The translations under genes and the position numbers were made by a program. The notes under the pieces are model-generated. The model saw only the letters and a program-made list of their open reading frames with translations, searched no databases and was not told the origin of the DNA. Below are positions 1 to 10,323 of a stretch of 64,000 nucleotides of DNA, piece by piece. Numbering within the stretch: position 1 is the stretch's first letter; each line of letters begins with the position of its first letter. This stretch comes from Olsenella sp. KGMB02461 (GTDB lineage Bacteria; Actinomycetota; Coriobacteriia; Coriobacteriales; Atopobiaceae): positions 496,001-560,000 of the forward strand of contig NZ_JABAHI010000008.1 in the NCBI RefSeq assembly GCF_012584445.1, in the 5' to 3' direction.

Positions 1-289
1 AGTGGCCAGACTCGCGGCCCTCGATGGAGAAGGGCTTCTCGGAGAGCTGGGCAGACACCTGGTCTTTGACCTCCTCCAGCACCGCCTGGGTTTGCGGGTT
101 GGAGGCAGTGGTGCAAATGACCAGATAATCGCTCATGTCGGAGAGCTCGGTGACATCCAAGACCACTATGTCTTGGGCCTTCTTGCTGTCGGCGGCGCGG
201 GCGGCCGCCTGGGCCACCGAGAGCGCCTCGACCGCTCCGCCATAGGCGGCCTCGTAACGAGGGGCCTGATCGTTGGAAGAATCGCTCAT
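1..289 (-). CDS. rsfS: Ribosome silencing factor RsfS (partial, 3' end outside window)
   Basis: The first 96 or so residues are visible and the C-terminus lies beyond base 1. The run from about residue 38 (SKKAQDIVVLDVTELSDMSD) and the following YLVICTTAS are typical of the RsfS/Iojap fold. Family members bind ribosomal protein L14 on the large subunit and block subunit joining when nutrients are short. The ATG start (289-287) overlaps the yqeK stop in an ATGA, so the two are probably translationally coupled. The position after nadD-yqeK is the classic neighbourhood for this gene. The call is firm; only the missing end limits it. Confidence 0.9.
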   Translation of the reverse strand, partial: MSDSSNDQAPRYEAAYGGAVEALSVAQAAARAADSKKAQDIVVLDVTELSDMSDYLVICTTASNPQTQAVLEEVKDQVSAQLSEKPFSIEGRESGH

Positions 290-984
290 TTAGACTCCTT
301 CGACGCCTGGATGAGGGCGTTGTAGATATCCACGGTACCCGGCCAGAGGTAGCGCCGAGTAGCAATAACGTAAACCATGCCGTCGCAAAAGCTGGTGAGA
401 TAAAGCTCTGTCAAGCTTGCCTTTCCCACCAGGCAACGCTGGGCGTCCAGCGGGCCCTTGGAGCCCCTGAGAGGCTCGATGCCGTCGGCCACGAAGAGCA
501 CTTGAGAAAGGGGGCTGGGATCTTTGGCGCCCGTGGTGTGGCACGCAATGGCATCAAGGGTCTCCTGATCGAGCCAGGGGTAGCGATCCGGAAGACGCCG
601 AGCCGCCAGCACTCCATGAATCAGAGGCTTGACTTTATGAAGGTCTACCCCAAAGTCGATCTGGGCCTCGCTGGCCTCCTCGGCCAACTTGTCGTCTGTC
701 TGAACCTTCTCCCAGTCATGAAGTATGCCGGCCACCCGCGCCTTGTAGGGATCTGCCCCATAGAGTTGCGCCAGCGCCTCTGCCGTGTGCCCCACAGAAA
801 GCGAATGGGCCAGGCGCCTAGGCTTTGAGGCCATATGCTCGGACAAGTCTGCCTCGAGTTGGGCCACCCGGGCTTGCTGGGCTTCATCAAGCCGAGAAGG
901 GGCTGCCACCAGCGCTTGGAAGTAATCCAGCGTCCCCGGCTCTTCACAAGCGTGCTGGGTCTCTTTGGAATGATTCGTGGTCAA
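286..984 (-). CDS. yqeK: YqeK-type HD-domain hydrolase
   Basis: The 232-residue product belongs to the YqeK HD family, whose characterised members symmetrically cleave diadenosine tetraphosphate (Ap4A) to ADP. Visible metal-site elements are RRLAHS (His60), H66, the HD pair at 89-90 within ILHDWEK, H123, the CHTTGAKD segment (H149) and ADGIEPLR (D167). These match the family order. The start is a TTG at 984 with an AGGAG about 5 bases upstream, and that ribosome site sits across the end of nadD. The gene ends in an ATGA overlap with rsfS. Residues 1-45 are a poorly conserved leader. The enzymatic role is taken from the family, not shown here. Confidence 0.88.
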   Translation of the reverse strand: MTTNHSKETQHACEEPGTLDYFQALVAAPSRLDEAQQARVAQLEADLSEHMASKPRRLAHSLSVGHTAEALAQLYGADPYKARVAGILHDWEKVQTDDKLAEEASEAQIDFGVDLHKVKPLIHGVLAARRLPDRYPWLDQETLDAIACHTTGAKDPSPLSQVLFVADGIEPLRGSKGPLDAQRCLVGKASLTELYLTSFCDGMVYVIATRRYLWPGTVDIYNALIQASKESK

Positions 985-993
985 TGGGGCTCC

Positions 994-1827
994 TTACCTC
1001 TCCTGGACAGGGGAGCTTTCCGGTAAGACCGTAAGATCTAGAGGGGATTGAGGCAAGATGGCAGAGATCTTTTGGCTTGGCATGGTCTCGCCGGTGACTT
1101 GTTCCCAACCATAGAGGTGGTGCTTGCGAATGTAGCCGCATACGGTGTCAGGGGTCAGATAGCGAAGCGACTGGCCGGCGGCGCAACGACGGCGCAGGTA
1201 AGAGGAGCTTATGGCCAGAGCCGGCACCTCTAGATAGATCACCTGAAAGTCGATGGGCGACTCGTTGATAGCCTGTCGTGCGCGATCCAGGTCGTAGCCG
1301 GGCCGAGTGGCGCCCACCAATGTGGCCAACGAGGCAATGCGCGCTGCATCGTGCCAGTGGACGATGTCCACCACCGCATCGGCGCCGGTGATGAAGAAGA
1401 GCTCCACTGAGGAGGGGTAAGCCGCAGCGATCTGAGCCAGCGTATCTGCGGTATAGGTGATGCCTGGACGCTCGATCTCCAAGCGCGAGGCCACAAAACG
1501 GGGGTTGTCTGCAGTAGCCAGAAGGGTCATGGCAAAGCGGTCCTCAGGACTCGAGACCCTCCGATCTTGCTTGAAGGCAGGAGACCCCGCCGCCATGAAG
1601 ATCACTACGTCGAGCTCCAGGTCTTCTGCCGCCTGCTCTGCGGCTACCAGGTGTCCGTAGTGAATAGGGTCGAAGGTGCCGCCCATGATGCCCACACGAC
1701 AGGGATCCCCCTCTTTATATGGCAGCGCAGGAAGATCGATGCCGTTGAGATCCACCGGTTTTGGAACGCCAGCGGCCTCCTTGGCAGAAGCCACCAGATA
1801 AGCGGGAGTTGAGGAAGGTGCGGTCAT
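994..1827 (-). CDS. nadD: Nicotinate-nucleotide adenylyltransferase NadD
   Basis: NadD joins ATP and nicotinate mononucleotide to give deamido-NAD in NAD synthesis. The nucleotidyltransferase signature GTFDPIHYGH is at residues 50-59, and the later ISSSYLR motif binds the ATP phosphates. The chosen ATG (1827) overlaps the proA stop as ATGA and gives 277 residues. That leaves about 45 residues before the catalytic core, longer than in most NadD proteins, and about 30 after it. A longer open frame upstream exists but lies inside proA. Position between proA and yqeK fits the conserved obg-nadD-yqeK-rsfS order. Confidence 0.93.
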   Translation of the reverse strand: MTAPSSTPAYLVASAKEAAGVPKPVDLNGIDLPALPYKEGDPCRVGIMGGTFDPIHYGHLVAAEQAAEDLELDVVIFMAAGSPAFKQDRRVSSPEDRFAMTLLATADNPRFVASRLEIERPGITYTADTLAQIAAAYPSSVELFFITGADAVVDIVHWHDAARIASLATLVGATRPGYDLDRARQAINESPIDFQVIYLEVPALAISSSYLRRRCAAGQSLRYLTPDTVCGYIRKHHLYGWEQVTGETMPSQKISAILPQSPLDLTVLPESSPVQER

Positions 1828-3122
1828 GGGCGCACCTGGCCGGCGCCTCGCAGCAGGTACTTGGTGGTGGTGAGTGCCGAGGCGCCCATTGGCCCTCTCA
1901 CGCCAATCTTTTGGGTGGAGATGCCGATCTCTGTACCCAGCCCAAACATGCCGCCGTCGGTGAAGCGCGTAGAGGCGTTCACATACACGCAAGCCGCATC
2001 GACCTGGGCCAAGAAGACCTGAGAAGCCTCGTAATCGCTGGTGACAATGCACTCGGAGTGCCCAGTGCCGTAACGGTTGATATGAGCGATGGCTTCCGAG
2101 ACGCCTTCCACCACCTTGACCGACATCTTGAGGTCCAGATACTCGGTGCCCCAGTCGTCGGCAGTGGCGGCTTCCATGGGGATGCCGGAGGCCTCTGCCG
2201 CCGCACAGGCTCGAGCGTCACCCACGAGCTCGACTCCTTGCTCATGAAGGGCCGCCAGCACGGGAGGCAACAGCAGCGTAGCGGCCTCGCGATCTACCAG
2301 AAGGCTCTCGGCCGCATTGCACACGCCGGGACGGCTGCACTTGGCATTAAGCACGATGGAGGTGGCCATGGGCACCGAGGCAGTGCGTTCCAAGTAGATA
2401 TGGCAATTGCCGGTGCCGGTCTCGATGGTGGGCACCGTGGACTCCTGCACGCAGGTGCGGATAAGAGAAGCCCCGCCGCGAGGGATCAAAAGATCGACAA
2501 GGCCAGTGGCATGCATGAGATCCACCGAGCTCTGACGATCGGTGGAATCCACAAACTGGATCACATTGGGATCTACCTGGACATTCTCCAATCCTTGGCG
2601 CGCAGCCTCTACAATGGCCCGGCAGGTATTGATGGCAGCCGACCCCGACCGCAGCACGCAAGCGTTGCCGGAACGCAGGCAGAGAGCAATGGCGTCGCCG
2701 GTGACGTTGGGGCGGGCTTCATAGATCATGGCTACGACCCCCAGAGGCACCGTAACCTGTTCCATTGCCACTCCGCTGGGAAGCCTGCGGCCTCCTACCA
2801 CTTGGTCGAGAGGGTCAGCGGCTGCCGCCACCTCTTCCATAGAGGCGCAAAGTGCCTGGATGCGATCTGTGCCCAAACGCAGCCTGTCTTGTAGGGGCAG
2901 CGCCATGAAAGCCGCTTGGGCCGCTTTCATGTCCTGCTCGTTAGCAGCAGAGATGGTGTCTTGGGCCCGGCGAATGGCCTCGGCGCAGGCTTGGATAGCC
3001 CGTGAGCGGCCAGTGGCTCCAAGAGCCGCCAGCGCATCCTTAGCCTCCCGAGCACGGGCAGCGCACAGGATGGCAGCCGAGGGTTTCTCGGCAGTGGAAG
3101 CGAAACTGTCATCGAAGGCCAT
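1824..3122 (-). CDS. proA: Gamma-glutamyl phosphate reductase ProA
   Basis: ProA reduces glutamyl-5-phosphate to glutamate-5-semialdehyde with NADPH, the second step of proline synthesis. The 432-residue length is normal. Recognisable stretches are the NAD-binding IYEARPNVT near residue 135 and the catalytic-cysteine region NAKCSRPGVCNA near 260. The ATG at 3122 has a GGGAGG site just upstream. It follows proB by 34 bases and ends in an ATGA overlap with nadD. The codons for residues around 15-18 (A-E-K-P) contain a copy of the dispersed GGGYTTCTCGGYA motif on the opposite strand. Confidence 0.95.
   Translation of the reverse strand: MAFDDSFASTAEKPSAAILCAARAREAKDALAALGATGRSRAIQACAEAIRRAQDTISAANEQDMKAAQAAFMALPLQDRLRLGTDRIQALCASMEEVAAAADPLDQVVGGRRLPSGVAMEQVTVPLGVVAMIYEARPNVTGDAIALCLRSGNACVLRSGSAAINTCRAIVEAARQGLENVQVDPNVIQFVDSTDRQSSVDLMHATGLVDLLIPRGGASLIRTCVQESTVPTIETGTGNCHIYLERTASVPMATSIVLNAKCSRPGVCNAAESLLVDREAATLLLPPVLAALHEQGVELVGDARACAAAEASGIPMEAATADDWGTEYLDLKMSVKVVEGVSEAIAHINRYGTGHSECIVTSDYEASQVFLAQVDAACVYVNASTRFTDGGMFGLGTEIGISTQKIGVRGPMGASALTTTKYLLRGAGQVRP
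3081..3093 (+). repeat. Dispersed motif copy (perfect consensus)
   Basis: GGGTTTCTCGGCA on the plus strand, antisense to proA, where it is read as Ala-Glu-Lys-Pro. It is one of the perfect copies of the window-wide motif described in the findings. Confidence 0.6.
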
Positions 3123-3156
3123 AGGGCCTCCCTTCGAGTAGGCAGCAAAGGCGCTG

Positions 3157-4277
3157 CTAGAAGACTAAAAGCTCGTCTCTGTGGATGGCGGGCTGGTCTG
3201 ACATTTGAGGAAGGAAGCGAGCGACGATGTCCAAGGTGAGGCCTCGGCAACGACCTAGGTCCTCGGCACTGTAGCGAGTGATGCCGCGCGCTACCAGCGA
3301 GCCCTCAGGACCCACCACGCTTACTACGTCGCCGGGCTCAAAGGCGCCTTCCACCGCCACAACGCCCACGGGCAACAGCGAGGCTCCCTCGTCGCGCAGA
3401 GCCCTCACGCAACCTTCATCCACCTCCACTGTACCAGCTGCCTTGTTGGCAACGCCAATCCAGAGCTTGCGCGCCTGCTCGCGGGGAGCGCCAGGGGCGC
3501 CAAACTCGGTGCGCCTGCCGCGGCCGAGAACCGCATCCACCAGCGAATGGGGGCGCTTTCCTTGAGTGATGGTCATGGGGATGCCGGCCGCCAAAAGCGC
3601 ACGGGCTGCCCGAAGCTTGGTGACCATTCCACCGGTACCCACCTGCGACCCGGCGCCTCCGGCAGTGGCCATGAGCTCTGGAGTGATGGCAGCCACCTTC
3701 TCTACAAGCCTCGCCTCTGGATGGGTCTGAGGATTGGCATCGTAGAGCCCATCGATGTCTGAGAGGATCACATAGCGCTCTGCGTTTACCAGCGACGCCA
3801 CGATGGCTCCCAACATGTCATTGTCGCCAAAGACAAACTCGTAGGCTGCCACGGTGTCGTTCTCGTTCACCACGGGAATGGCGCCCAAAGTAAGCAAATA
3901 ATCAAAGGTGTTGCGAGCATTGAGATAACCGCGGCGGTCGGTCACATCGCGTCGAGTAAGCAGCACCTGCCCGCAGGGGATGCCCTGTTGTGCAAGCTTT
4001 TCTGCATAGACCTCGGTAAGCGCTGCCTGGCCCGCAGAAGCGCAGGCTTGAAGAGCCGGGATCTCTTGCGGCCGAGAAGCGATGCCCAAGCGCTCCATGC
4101 CTACGGCCACGGCTCCGGAGCTCACAAGCACCGGCCGGTACCCCCGCCGCGCAAGCTCTGCCAGCTGGTCCACTAGGCTAGACAGATAGTCTTGGTCTAT
4201 GGCGCCCTGACCGTTTACCAAGGTCGAGGAGCCCACCTTGGCCACTATGACATGATCGAGCTGGTCGGGAGCCTTCA

Positions 4278-4278
<1 letters not shown>
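3157..4278 (-). CDS. proB: Glutamate 5-kinase ProB
   Basis: ProB phosphorylates glutamate with ATP to start proline synthesis and is the usual feedback-controlled step. The 373-residue protein has an N-terminal amino-acid kinase domain (IVAKVGSSTLV at 11-21, VLVSSGAVAVG near 50, VNENDTVA near 138, GTGGMVTKLRAA near 216). A C-terminal PUA domain follows from about residue 275. The ATG start overlaps the obg stop (TAATG), so it is coupled to obg. The obg-proB-proA order is a common arrangement. Full length, nothing missing. Confidence 0.95.
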
Positions 4279-5708
<1,430 letters not shown>

Positions 5709-5751
5709 CTACCCGCTCTAGCCATCCTCAAGCGGCGAGCCTGAACAGGAA

Positions 5752-5781
5752 TAAAAAAAGACCCCCGTGCGTGCGGAGGTC
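5752..5781 (-). terminator. Terminator of rplU-rpmA
   Basis: On the minus strand GACCTCCG and CGGGGGTC form an 8-bp stem with one G-T pair, followed by seven T residues. It lies 33 bases after rpmA and separates the ribosomal protein operon from obg. Confidence 0.85.
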
Positions 5782-5813
5782 CCGGATGCGTGCTGGATTG
5801 AAGATCCGAGGCC

Positions 5814-6068
5814 TTAGGCCTCGACGGGGCGCACGTGCACCTTGTGCTTGTCGCCCTGGGTGAACTCTACCACGCCGTCTTTGAGAGCGAAGAGAGTGTC
5901 ATCGCGGCCAATGCCCACGTTCTCACCGGGGTGGATGTGGGTGCCACGCTGACGGACGATGATCTGGCCGGTCTTGATGGACTGGCCGCCAAAGATCTTG
6001 GTGCCCAGACGCTGGGCGTTGGAGTCGCGGCCGTTACGGGAAGAACCGAGACCTTTCTTATGTGCCAT
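5814..6068 (-). CDS. rpmA: 50S ribosomal protein L27
   Basis: L27 is a large-subunit protein whose flexible N-terminus reaches the peptidyl-transferase centre. The 84-residue product starts [20 protein letters not shown], diagnostic of the family. It begins directly with the mature AHKKG sequence, so it lacks the cleavable N-terminal extension found in many Firmicutes. The gene follows rplU by 35 bases and ends in a terminator. Confidence 0.98.
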   Translation of the reverse strand: MAHKKGLGSSRNGRDSNAQRLGTKIFGGQSIKTGQIIVRQRGTHIHPGENVGIGRDDTLFALKDGVVEFTQGDKHKVHVRPVEA

Positions 6069-6103
6069 GGTGCTACCTGCCTATCTGGTGAGGGTTCTCA
6101 AAG

Positions 6104-6448
6104 TTACTCTGCTGTGGAGGCGGAAACCGGAGCCTCGACGTCACCGGGGACCTCGACGATCTCGAGGGTGGTGAGCTGCTGACGATGACCGCGAGTGCGC
6201 TGATAGCGCTTGCGCTTGTGGAACTTGAACACAGTGACCTTGGGGGCCTTGTGCTGGTCTACCACCTTGGCAACGACCTTCTCGGAGGCCAGGGCCTCAG
6301 GGTCAGAGGTGGTGGTGGAGCCATCAGCGAGCAGGAGGACGTCCAGGGAGACCTGGTCGCCAGGCTGCGCGTCGAGCTTCTCGACGTCGATGACGTCGCC
6401 CTTGGCAACCTTATACTGCTTGCCGCCAGTGGAAACGATTGCGTACAT
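6104..6448 (-). CDS. rplU: 50S ribosomal protein L21
   Basis: L21 binds 23S rRNA early in 50S assembly. The 114-residue protein begins MYAIVSTGGKQYKV, the standard N-terminus, so the ATG at 6448 is the true start and the longer frame upstream is not used. The KFHKRKRYQRTRGHRQ segment is the conserved basic RNA-binding tail. About 12 extra residues rich in Val, Ser and Ala follow. A strong promoter lies 43 bases upstream, leaving a leader of only about 35 bases, too short for a typical L21 autoregulatory leader. Confidence 0.97.
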   Translation of the reverse strand: MYAIVSTGGKQYKVAKGDVIDVEKLDAQPGDQVSLDVLLLADGSTTTSDPEALASEKVVAKVVDQHKAPKVTVFKFHKRKRYQRTRGHRQQLTTLEIVEVPGDVEAPVSASTAE

Positions 6449-6490
6449 GTGATCGAACCCTTCATTGCGAGGTGAGTGCAACAGTTGACC

Positions 6491-6519
6491 ATAATAGGAC
6501 CGAACGGGGGCACAGTCAA
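6491..6519 (-). promoter_or_regulatory. Sigma-70-type promoter of rplU-rpmA
   Basis: On the minus strand TTGACT (-35, 6519-6514) and TATTAT (-10, 6496-6491) are separated by exactly 17 bases. This is the clearest housekeeping promoter in the window. The predicted start site is near 6484. Confidence 0.8.
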
Positions 6520-6548
6520 TGAAACCGGCAAGGATTACTCCGGTTTCA
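6520..6548. repeat. Perfect inverted repeat abutting the rplU promoter
   Basis: TGAAACCGG and CCGGTTTCA form a perfect 9-bp stem with an 11-base loop, directly next to the -35 box. No T-run follows on either strand. It could be an operator or the 3' hairpin of the upstream DUF2344 gene. Confidence 0.55.
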
Positions 6549-6613
6549 CAGGACTTTCCCACAGGCAGTCTCCTACTTGTCTATCTGGACCATTCTAGCC
6601 CGGAATCTGGCTC

Positions 6614-7315
6614 TCACAGAGCTTTCACAAGGCTGCCGTCTTTTTCTTCATGCCATTGGCCTAAACGCTCTACGTGGCAGGCTTCGAGAGTCTTGCCGGC
6701 CAACGCCGCATCGTCGAAGGCAGCACGCACCAGCACCTCAGGACGCAATGCCCCCTCATTGGAGGAGCGGGTGCCTACCGCCGCTCTCAGCCAACCAGGC
6801 TGCCAAGGCTCCACCGTCCAACTTACCAGAGTGGACGTCAGGTCTACTTTCTTCTCCTTGCGACCTCGCAGGTAGGCAAGCTGTCCCTTCTCGGCCAGGG
6901 CAGCGAGAGCCTCTGCAAGGGCGCGGGCAGGAGCCTGGGTAGCCAGATCAAGCTGCCATAGGCTGCGATTGAGCCAGGCGCCCAGCGCCGGGGAGCGGGG
7001 GTCCACGTAGGCAGCCGCGATGGGTGCCAGGTCCTGGGGGGTGGAGCGCTGAAGCCTGGCCAGGGCCTCCTCGGGCTCCAGGTAGCTGGAGAGGGAGAGG
7101 TCGAAATACTCGTGCTCCGAAGCCGCCCCTACCGGCAGCGCCGCCGAATAAGCACACTTCATGCGAGGCGAATAGCCCCGAGTAAGGCAGAACGGCAGCG
7201 ACGCCCGACGAATGGAGCGCTCCAGTGCCCTCAGAAGGTCGAGGTGGCCCAGATGGCGCAGGCGACCGGTCTTTTTATAGTTGACACGCAGGACAAAACG
7301 AGTGGGCTCTTCCAT
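6614..7315 (-). CDS. Radical-SAM-partner protein (DUF2344, TIGR03936 type)
   Basis: The 233-residue product matches the DUF2344 family by its N-terminus (RFVLRVNYKKTGRLRHLGHLD, residues 5-25), the ARLAxxxPxxRGYSPRMKCAYSAALPVG-like segment and GxASEHEYFDL. Family members almost always follow a TIGR03960-type radical SAM gene, as here. Their joint function is unknown, although linkage to rplU and ribosomal genes suggests RNA or ribosome modification (inference). The ATG at 7315 overlaps the radical SAM stop in an ATGA. A longer open frame reaches 7429 but lies inside the upstream gene. No catalytic motif of its own is visible. Confidence 0.85.
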   Translation of the reverse strand: MEEPTRFVLRVNYKKTGRLRHLGHLDLLRALERSIRRASLPFCLTRGYSPRMKCAYSAALPVGAASEHEYFDLSLSSYLEPEEALARLQRSTPQDLAPIAAAYVDPRSPALGAWLNRSLWQLDLATQAPARALAEALAALAEKGQLAYLRGRKEKKVDLTSTLVSWTVEPWQPGWLRAAVGTRSSNEGALRPEVLVRAAFDDAALAGKTLEACHVERLGQWHEEKDGSLVKAL

Positions 7316-9189
7316 CAACGCTCCTGTGCCAGTGAGTTGCCTACCTTCAAAGTGGGGCACACGCCGCACCCAGCGCAGCTGTCGCGAGTGCAATCCTGGG
7401 TGGTTTTGCCCTCCAGCGCCCGACGCCATTCGCGCTTGAGGAAGCCCTTGGCCTCGCCGGGGCTGGTGTGGTCCCAGGGCAGCCGCGCGTCTAAAGAAAG
7501 CTCAGTCTGTGCGATCTCGTCGAGGTCGAAGCCGCAGGCAGAAGCCGCCGCACACCAGGCTTCAAAGTCAAACTGGTCGCTCCAGGCATCGAAGCGGCAG
7601 CCCCTCTTCCACGCGCTGTAGATGAGATCGAAGCCCTCGCGACCCATCTTTGAGAGGGCCGACTCCAACACCGCCGCATCCGAGTCGAAGGTATTGACCT
7701 TGATGGCACGGTCCAGGACCGAGGAGAGCAACAACTGCTGGCGCCTTTTGACCTCGGCCTGGGAGAGCTGACCCACCCACTGGAAGGGCGTGTGGGCTTT
7801 GGGCACGAAGACGCCCACCGAGATGGTGACGCCCAAGCCGCCGCGCCTTCCCTTGGGAAGGATCTCGCGGCCAATGTCTATCACCCTTTGGGCCAGCTGG
7901 GCGATGGCCACGATATCCTCGTCGGTCTCGCCGGGAAGGCCCATCATGAAGTAGAGCTTCATGCGCTGCCAGCCATTCTCGAAGGCGTTGGTGGCAGCCC
8001 GCTCCAAGTCTTCTTGGGTGACGTTCTTATTGATTATGTCGCGGAGCCGCTGGCTTCCGGCCTCGGGAGCGAAGGTGAGTCCTCCGCGCTTGGCGCCGGC
8101 CACCTCCAAGGCCATCTCCACGCCAAAGGAATCCAGGCGCTGGGAGGGAATGGATACACGCACGCCCTCGCCGGCAAGCCGCTGATTCAAGCGGTGGAGA
8201 ATCTGAGCGCACTGGGAATGGTCGGTAGTTGAGAGGCTCATGAGCGAAACCTCTTCATACCCGGTCTTTTGAAGCCCCTCTACGCAAGCCGCCACAACGC
8301 TGTCTGCCGAGCGCTCCCTCACCGGCCGGTAGGTGATGCCCGCCTGGCAAAAGCGACAGCCACGAGCGCAGCCCCGCAGCACCTCTACCGAGAGCTTGTC
8401 TTGCACCGTCTCCATAGCCGGCACAATGGCTCCGCAGGTGGCGTCGCTGGCCGCAAAATCATTGGCCACACGCTTATAGACCACCTCGGGAGCGCCAGAA
8501 CCCTCCTTGGGAACCGCATAGCCAAACCTCGTACCCGCCCCGTCATAACGATAGTCATAGAGCGAAGGCACATAGGTGCCTGGCACGTCTTTCAAGCTTG
8601 CAATGATCTCTTGCCGAGAAAGACCGGCCTCGCGGCCAGCCTTTACCTTCTTGGTCACCTCGACAATAGACTCCTCGCCCTCCCCAAGGAGGAAGGCGTC
8701 GATCATAGGCGCCAGAGGCTCGGCATTCCAGATGCCGGGACCGCCCGCAATGATGATGGGGGCGTCCTGCGCTCGATGGGAGGCCAGAATAGGGATGTGG
8801 GCGAGGTCCAGGGCTTCCATCACGTTGGTGCCTGCCAGCTCATGGGCAACGGAGAAGCCCACCACGTCGAAGGAAGCTACCGGGTAGGCGTTCTCCAAAG
8901 ACATAAGGGGCACGTCATGCTCACGCATGAGGTCTGCCATGTCAGGCCAAGGCAGGTAGCAGCGCTCGCAGGCGAGGCCGGGAACCGAGTTCACCGCCCT
9001 ATAGAGAATGGCCACGCCAAGATTTGGCAAGCCGATCTCATAGACGTCGGGAAACACCATGCACAGAGAGAAGGCCTCTGGCTCTATCTCTTCGAGACCC
9101 CATTCGTGGCCAAGGTAGCGAGCAGGCTTGCTCACATGCTCTAGCAAAGGCTCGATCTGGGCAAAGCTGTTGGTTTTGGGGAGACGCAT
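7315..9189 (-). CDS. B12-binding-like radical SAM protein (TIGR03960 type)
   Basis: The 624-residue protein has an N-terminal cobalamin-binding-like Rossmann region (about 40-190, VCFSDVYEIGLPNLG-like entry and GGPGIWNAEPLAP). The radical SAM core follows with the iron-sulfur motif CARGCRFCQAG near residue 285. The C-terminal domain has a second cysteine set (CTRDSCAGCGVC, near 605), possibly for an auxiliary cluster. The reaction is not known for the family. It is translationally coupled at both ends, to the DUF697-like gene upstream (TAATG) and to DUF2344 downstream (ATGA). Its place between rodA and rplU is a widely conserved neighbourhood. Confidence 0.85.
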   Translation of the reverse strand: MRLPKTNSFAQIEPLLEHVSKPARYLGHEWGLEEIEPEAFSLCMVFPDVYEIGLPNLGVAILYRAVNSVPGLACERCYLPWPDMADLMREHDVPLMSLENAYPVASFDVVGFSVAHELAGTNVMEALDLAHIPILASHRAQDAPIIIAGGPGIWNAEPLAPMIDAFLLGEGEESIVEVTKKVKAGREAGLSRQEIIASLKDVPGTYVPSLYDYRYDGAGTRFGYAVPKEGSGAPEVVYKRVANDFAASDATCGAIVPAMETVQDKLSVEVLRGCARGCRFCQAGITYRPVRERSADSVVAACVEGLQKTGYEEVSLMSLSTTDHSQCAQILHRLNQRLAGEGVRVSIPSQRLDSFGVEMALEVAGAKRGGLTFAPEAGSQRLRDIINKNVTQEDLERAATNAFENGWQRMKLYFMMGLPGETDEDIVAIAQLAQRVIDIGREILPKGRRGGLGVTISVGVFVPKAHTPFQWVGQLSQAEVKRRQQLLLSSVLDRAIKVNTFDSDAAVLESALSKMGREGFDLIYSAWKRGCRFDAWSDQFDFEAWCAAASACGFDLDEIAQTELSLDARLPWDHTSPGEAKGFLKREWRRALEGKTTQDCTRDSCAGCGVCPTLKVGNSLAQER

Positions 9190-10241
9190 TAGGCGTTGCC
9201 TTCCTGTCCAATCTCAAACCATTGGGTAGGCTCGGGAGCCGCCACCACATCGATCACATCTGTGAAGCGGGCCAAAGAAGACCCCTGCGACCCGTCAGAA
9301 TAAAGGGCGCCAGGCTCGACCTCCACCAGCGAGCCGGTAAGAGTGCGCGCACGCTGGCCCATCTCATAGGCCGCCTCTTTAAGGCGCTCCAAACCCCAGG
9401 CCAGCTTCTCGTCAAAGGCCTCACCTGCCTCATAGCGCGCCAAAAGCAGCTGGCCTGTGAGGTAAGTGCCTCCCCAACCAATGAAGCCTTTGAGGGCCCA
9501 GGAGATCTTGGGGAAGCTATGGGTGGCAACGCGCGCCACCGAACGCATGAGCAGGCCCCCTACCACCACGCAGGCGATCTCTGGGGTGCGTGCCAGACCA
9601 GGGGCATAGCCGTAAAGCGCAGCGATGCGCAGCGCCATCGAAGACTCAGTGGCGCACATTACCGGAAAGTCCGCGCCCTTGATAAAGTCCACCGCGCCCA
9701 CTCCAGCATTGGCAGCGGCGCAGGAGAGGATGTCGGAGTTTGCCTGGGCCTTTCTGCAAAAGGGAAATGCCATGGCTAGGGAGGGGCCCTTCTCGGTAGC
9801 CCTTACCATCCATTGGGACAGCAATGCCAGCGCGCGATTGGGGTCTGTGGCAACAGCGCAGGCAGGCTCAACGCCAGCCGAAATGCCGGTCTCTGGGACG
9901 TCCAGCGAGCTCTCTGCCAGAAGGCACACAGGGACGCCCGCCTTGGCCCAACCCCTGGCGCAGGCCCTAGTGAGGGAGGTTTCAGAGCCACAGAGGATGA
10001 TGCAAAGATCAGCCTCGGGGTTCACTAGGATGGCCTCGTTTGGAGCCAGCGCGCCCACATGGATCATAGCCTGAGCCGTCTGGGGAACCAGCGCGTCTTT
10101 TAGGGCGAAGACCAACGAATCAGGAGCGCCGGGCGAGAGCTCCACGGCGATGCGCACGGCTTCTTTGCGGGCTGCCTCAGCCTGCTTGCCGGCATCAAAC
10201 ACCTCTTTAATCCTGTCGAACGACATGCCACGAGAGGCCAT
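9189..10241 (-). CDS. DUF697-like membrane-associated protein, function unknown
   Basis: I do not recognise a named gene. The 350-residue product has a soluble first half (residues 50-150) that resembles a degenerate nucleotide-binding or lyase-like fold without an intact P-loop. The second half contains a stretch (ALRIAALYGYAPG, then a glycine-rich GFIGWGGTYLTGQ) resembling the C-terminal DUF697 region of YcjF and related Era-like proteins. Such regions usually sit against the membrane. The ATG at 10241 is chosen because GGAG lies 6 bases upstream. ATG at 10226 and TTG at 10247 are alternatives. It overlaps the radical SAM gene start (TAATG), so it belongs to that operon. Confidence 0.6.
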   Translation of the reverse strand: MASRGMSFDRIKEVFDAGKQAEAARKEAVRIAVELSPGAPDSLVFALKDALVPQTAQAMIHVGALAPNEAILVNPEADLCIILCGSETSLTRACARGWAKAGVPVCLLAESSLDVPETGISAGVEPACAVATDPNRALALLSQWMVRATEKGPSLAMAFPFCRKAQANSDILSCAAANAGVGAVDFIKGADFPVMCATESSMALRIAALYGYAPGLARTPEIACVVVGGLLMRSVARVATHSFPKISWALKGFIGWGGTYLTGQLLLARYEAGEAFDEKLAWGLERLKEAAYEMGQRARTLTGSLVEVEPGALYSDGSQGSSLARFTDVIDVVAAPEPTQWFEIGQEGNA

Positions 10242-10323
10242 AGACAACTCCTTCAGACGTCAACCGTCCTAGAAAACGGGCCGGAATCTATGAATCATAG
10301 CGCAGCCGGTTGCCAATACCCAC

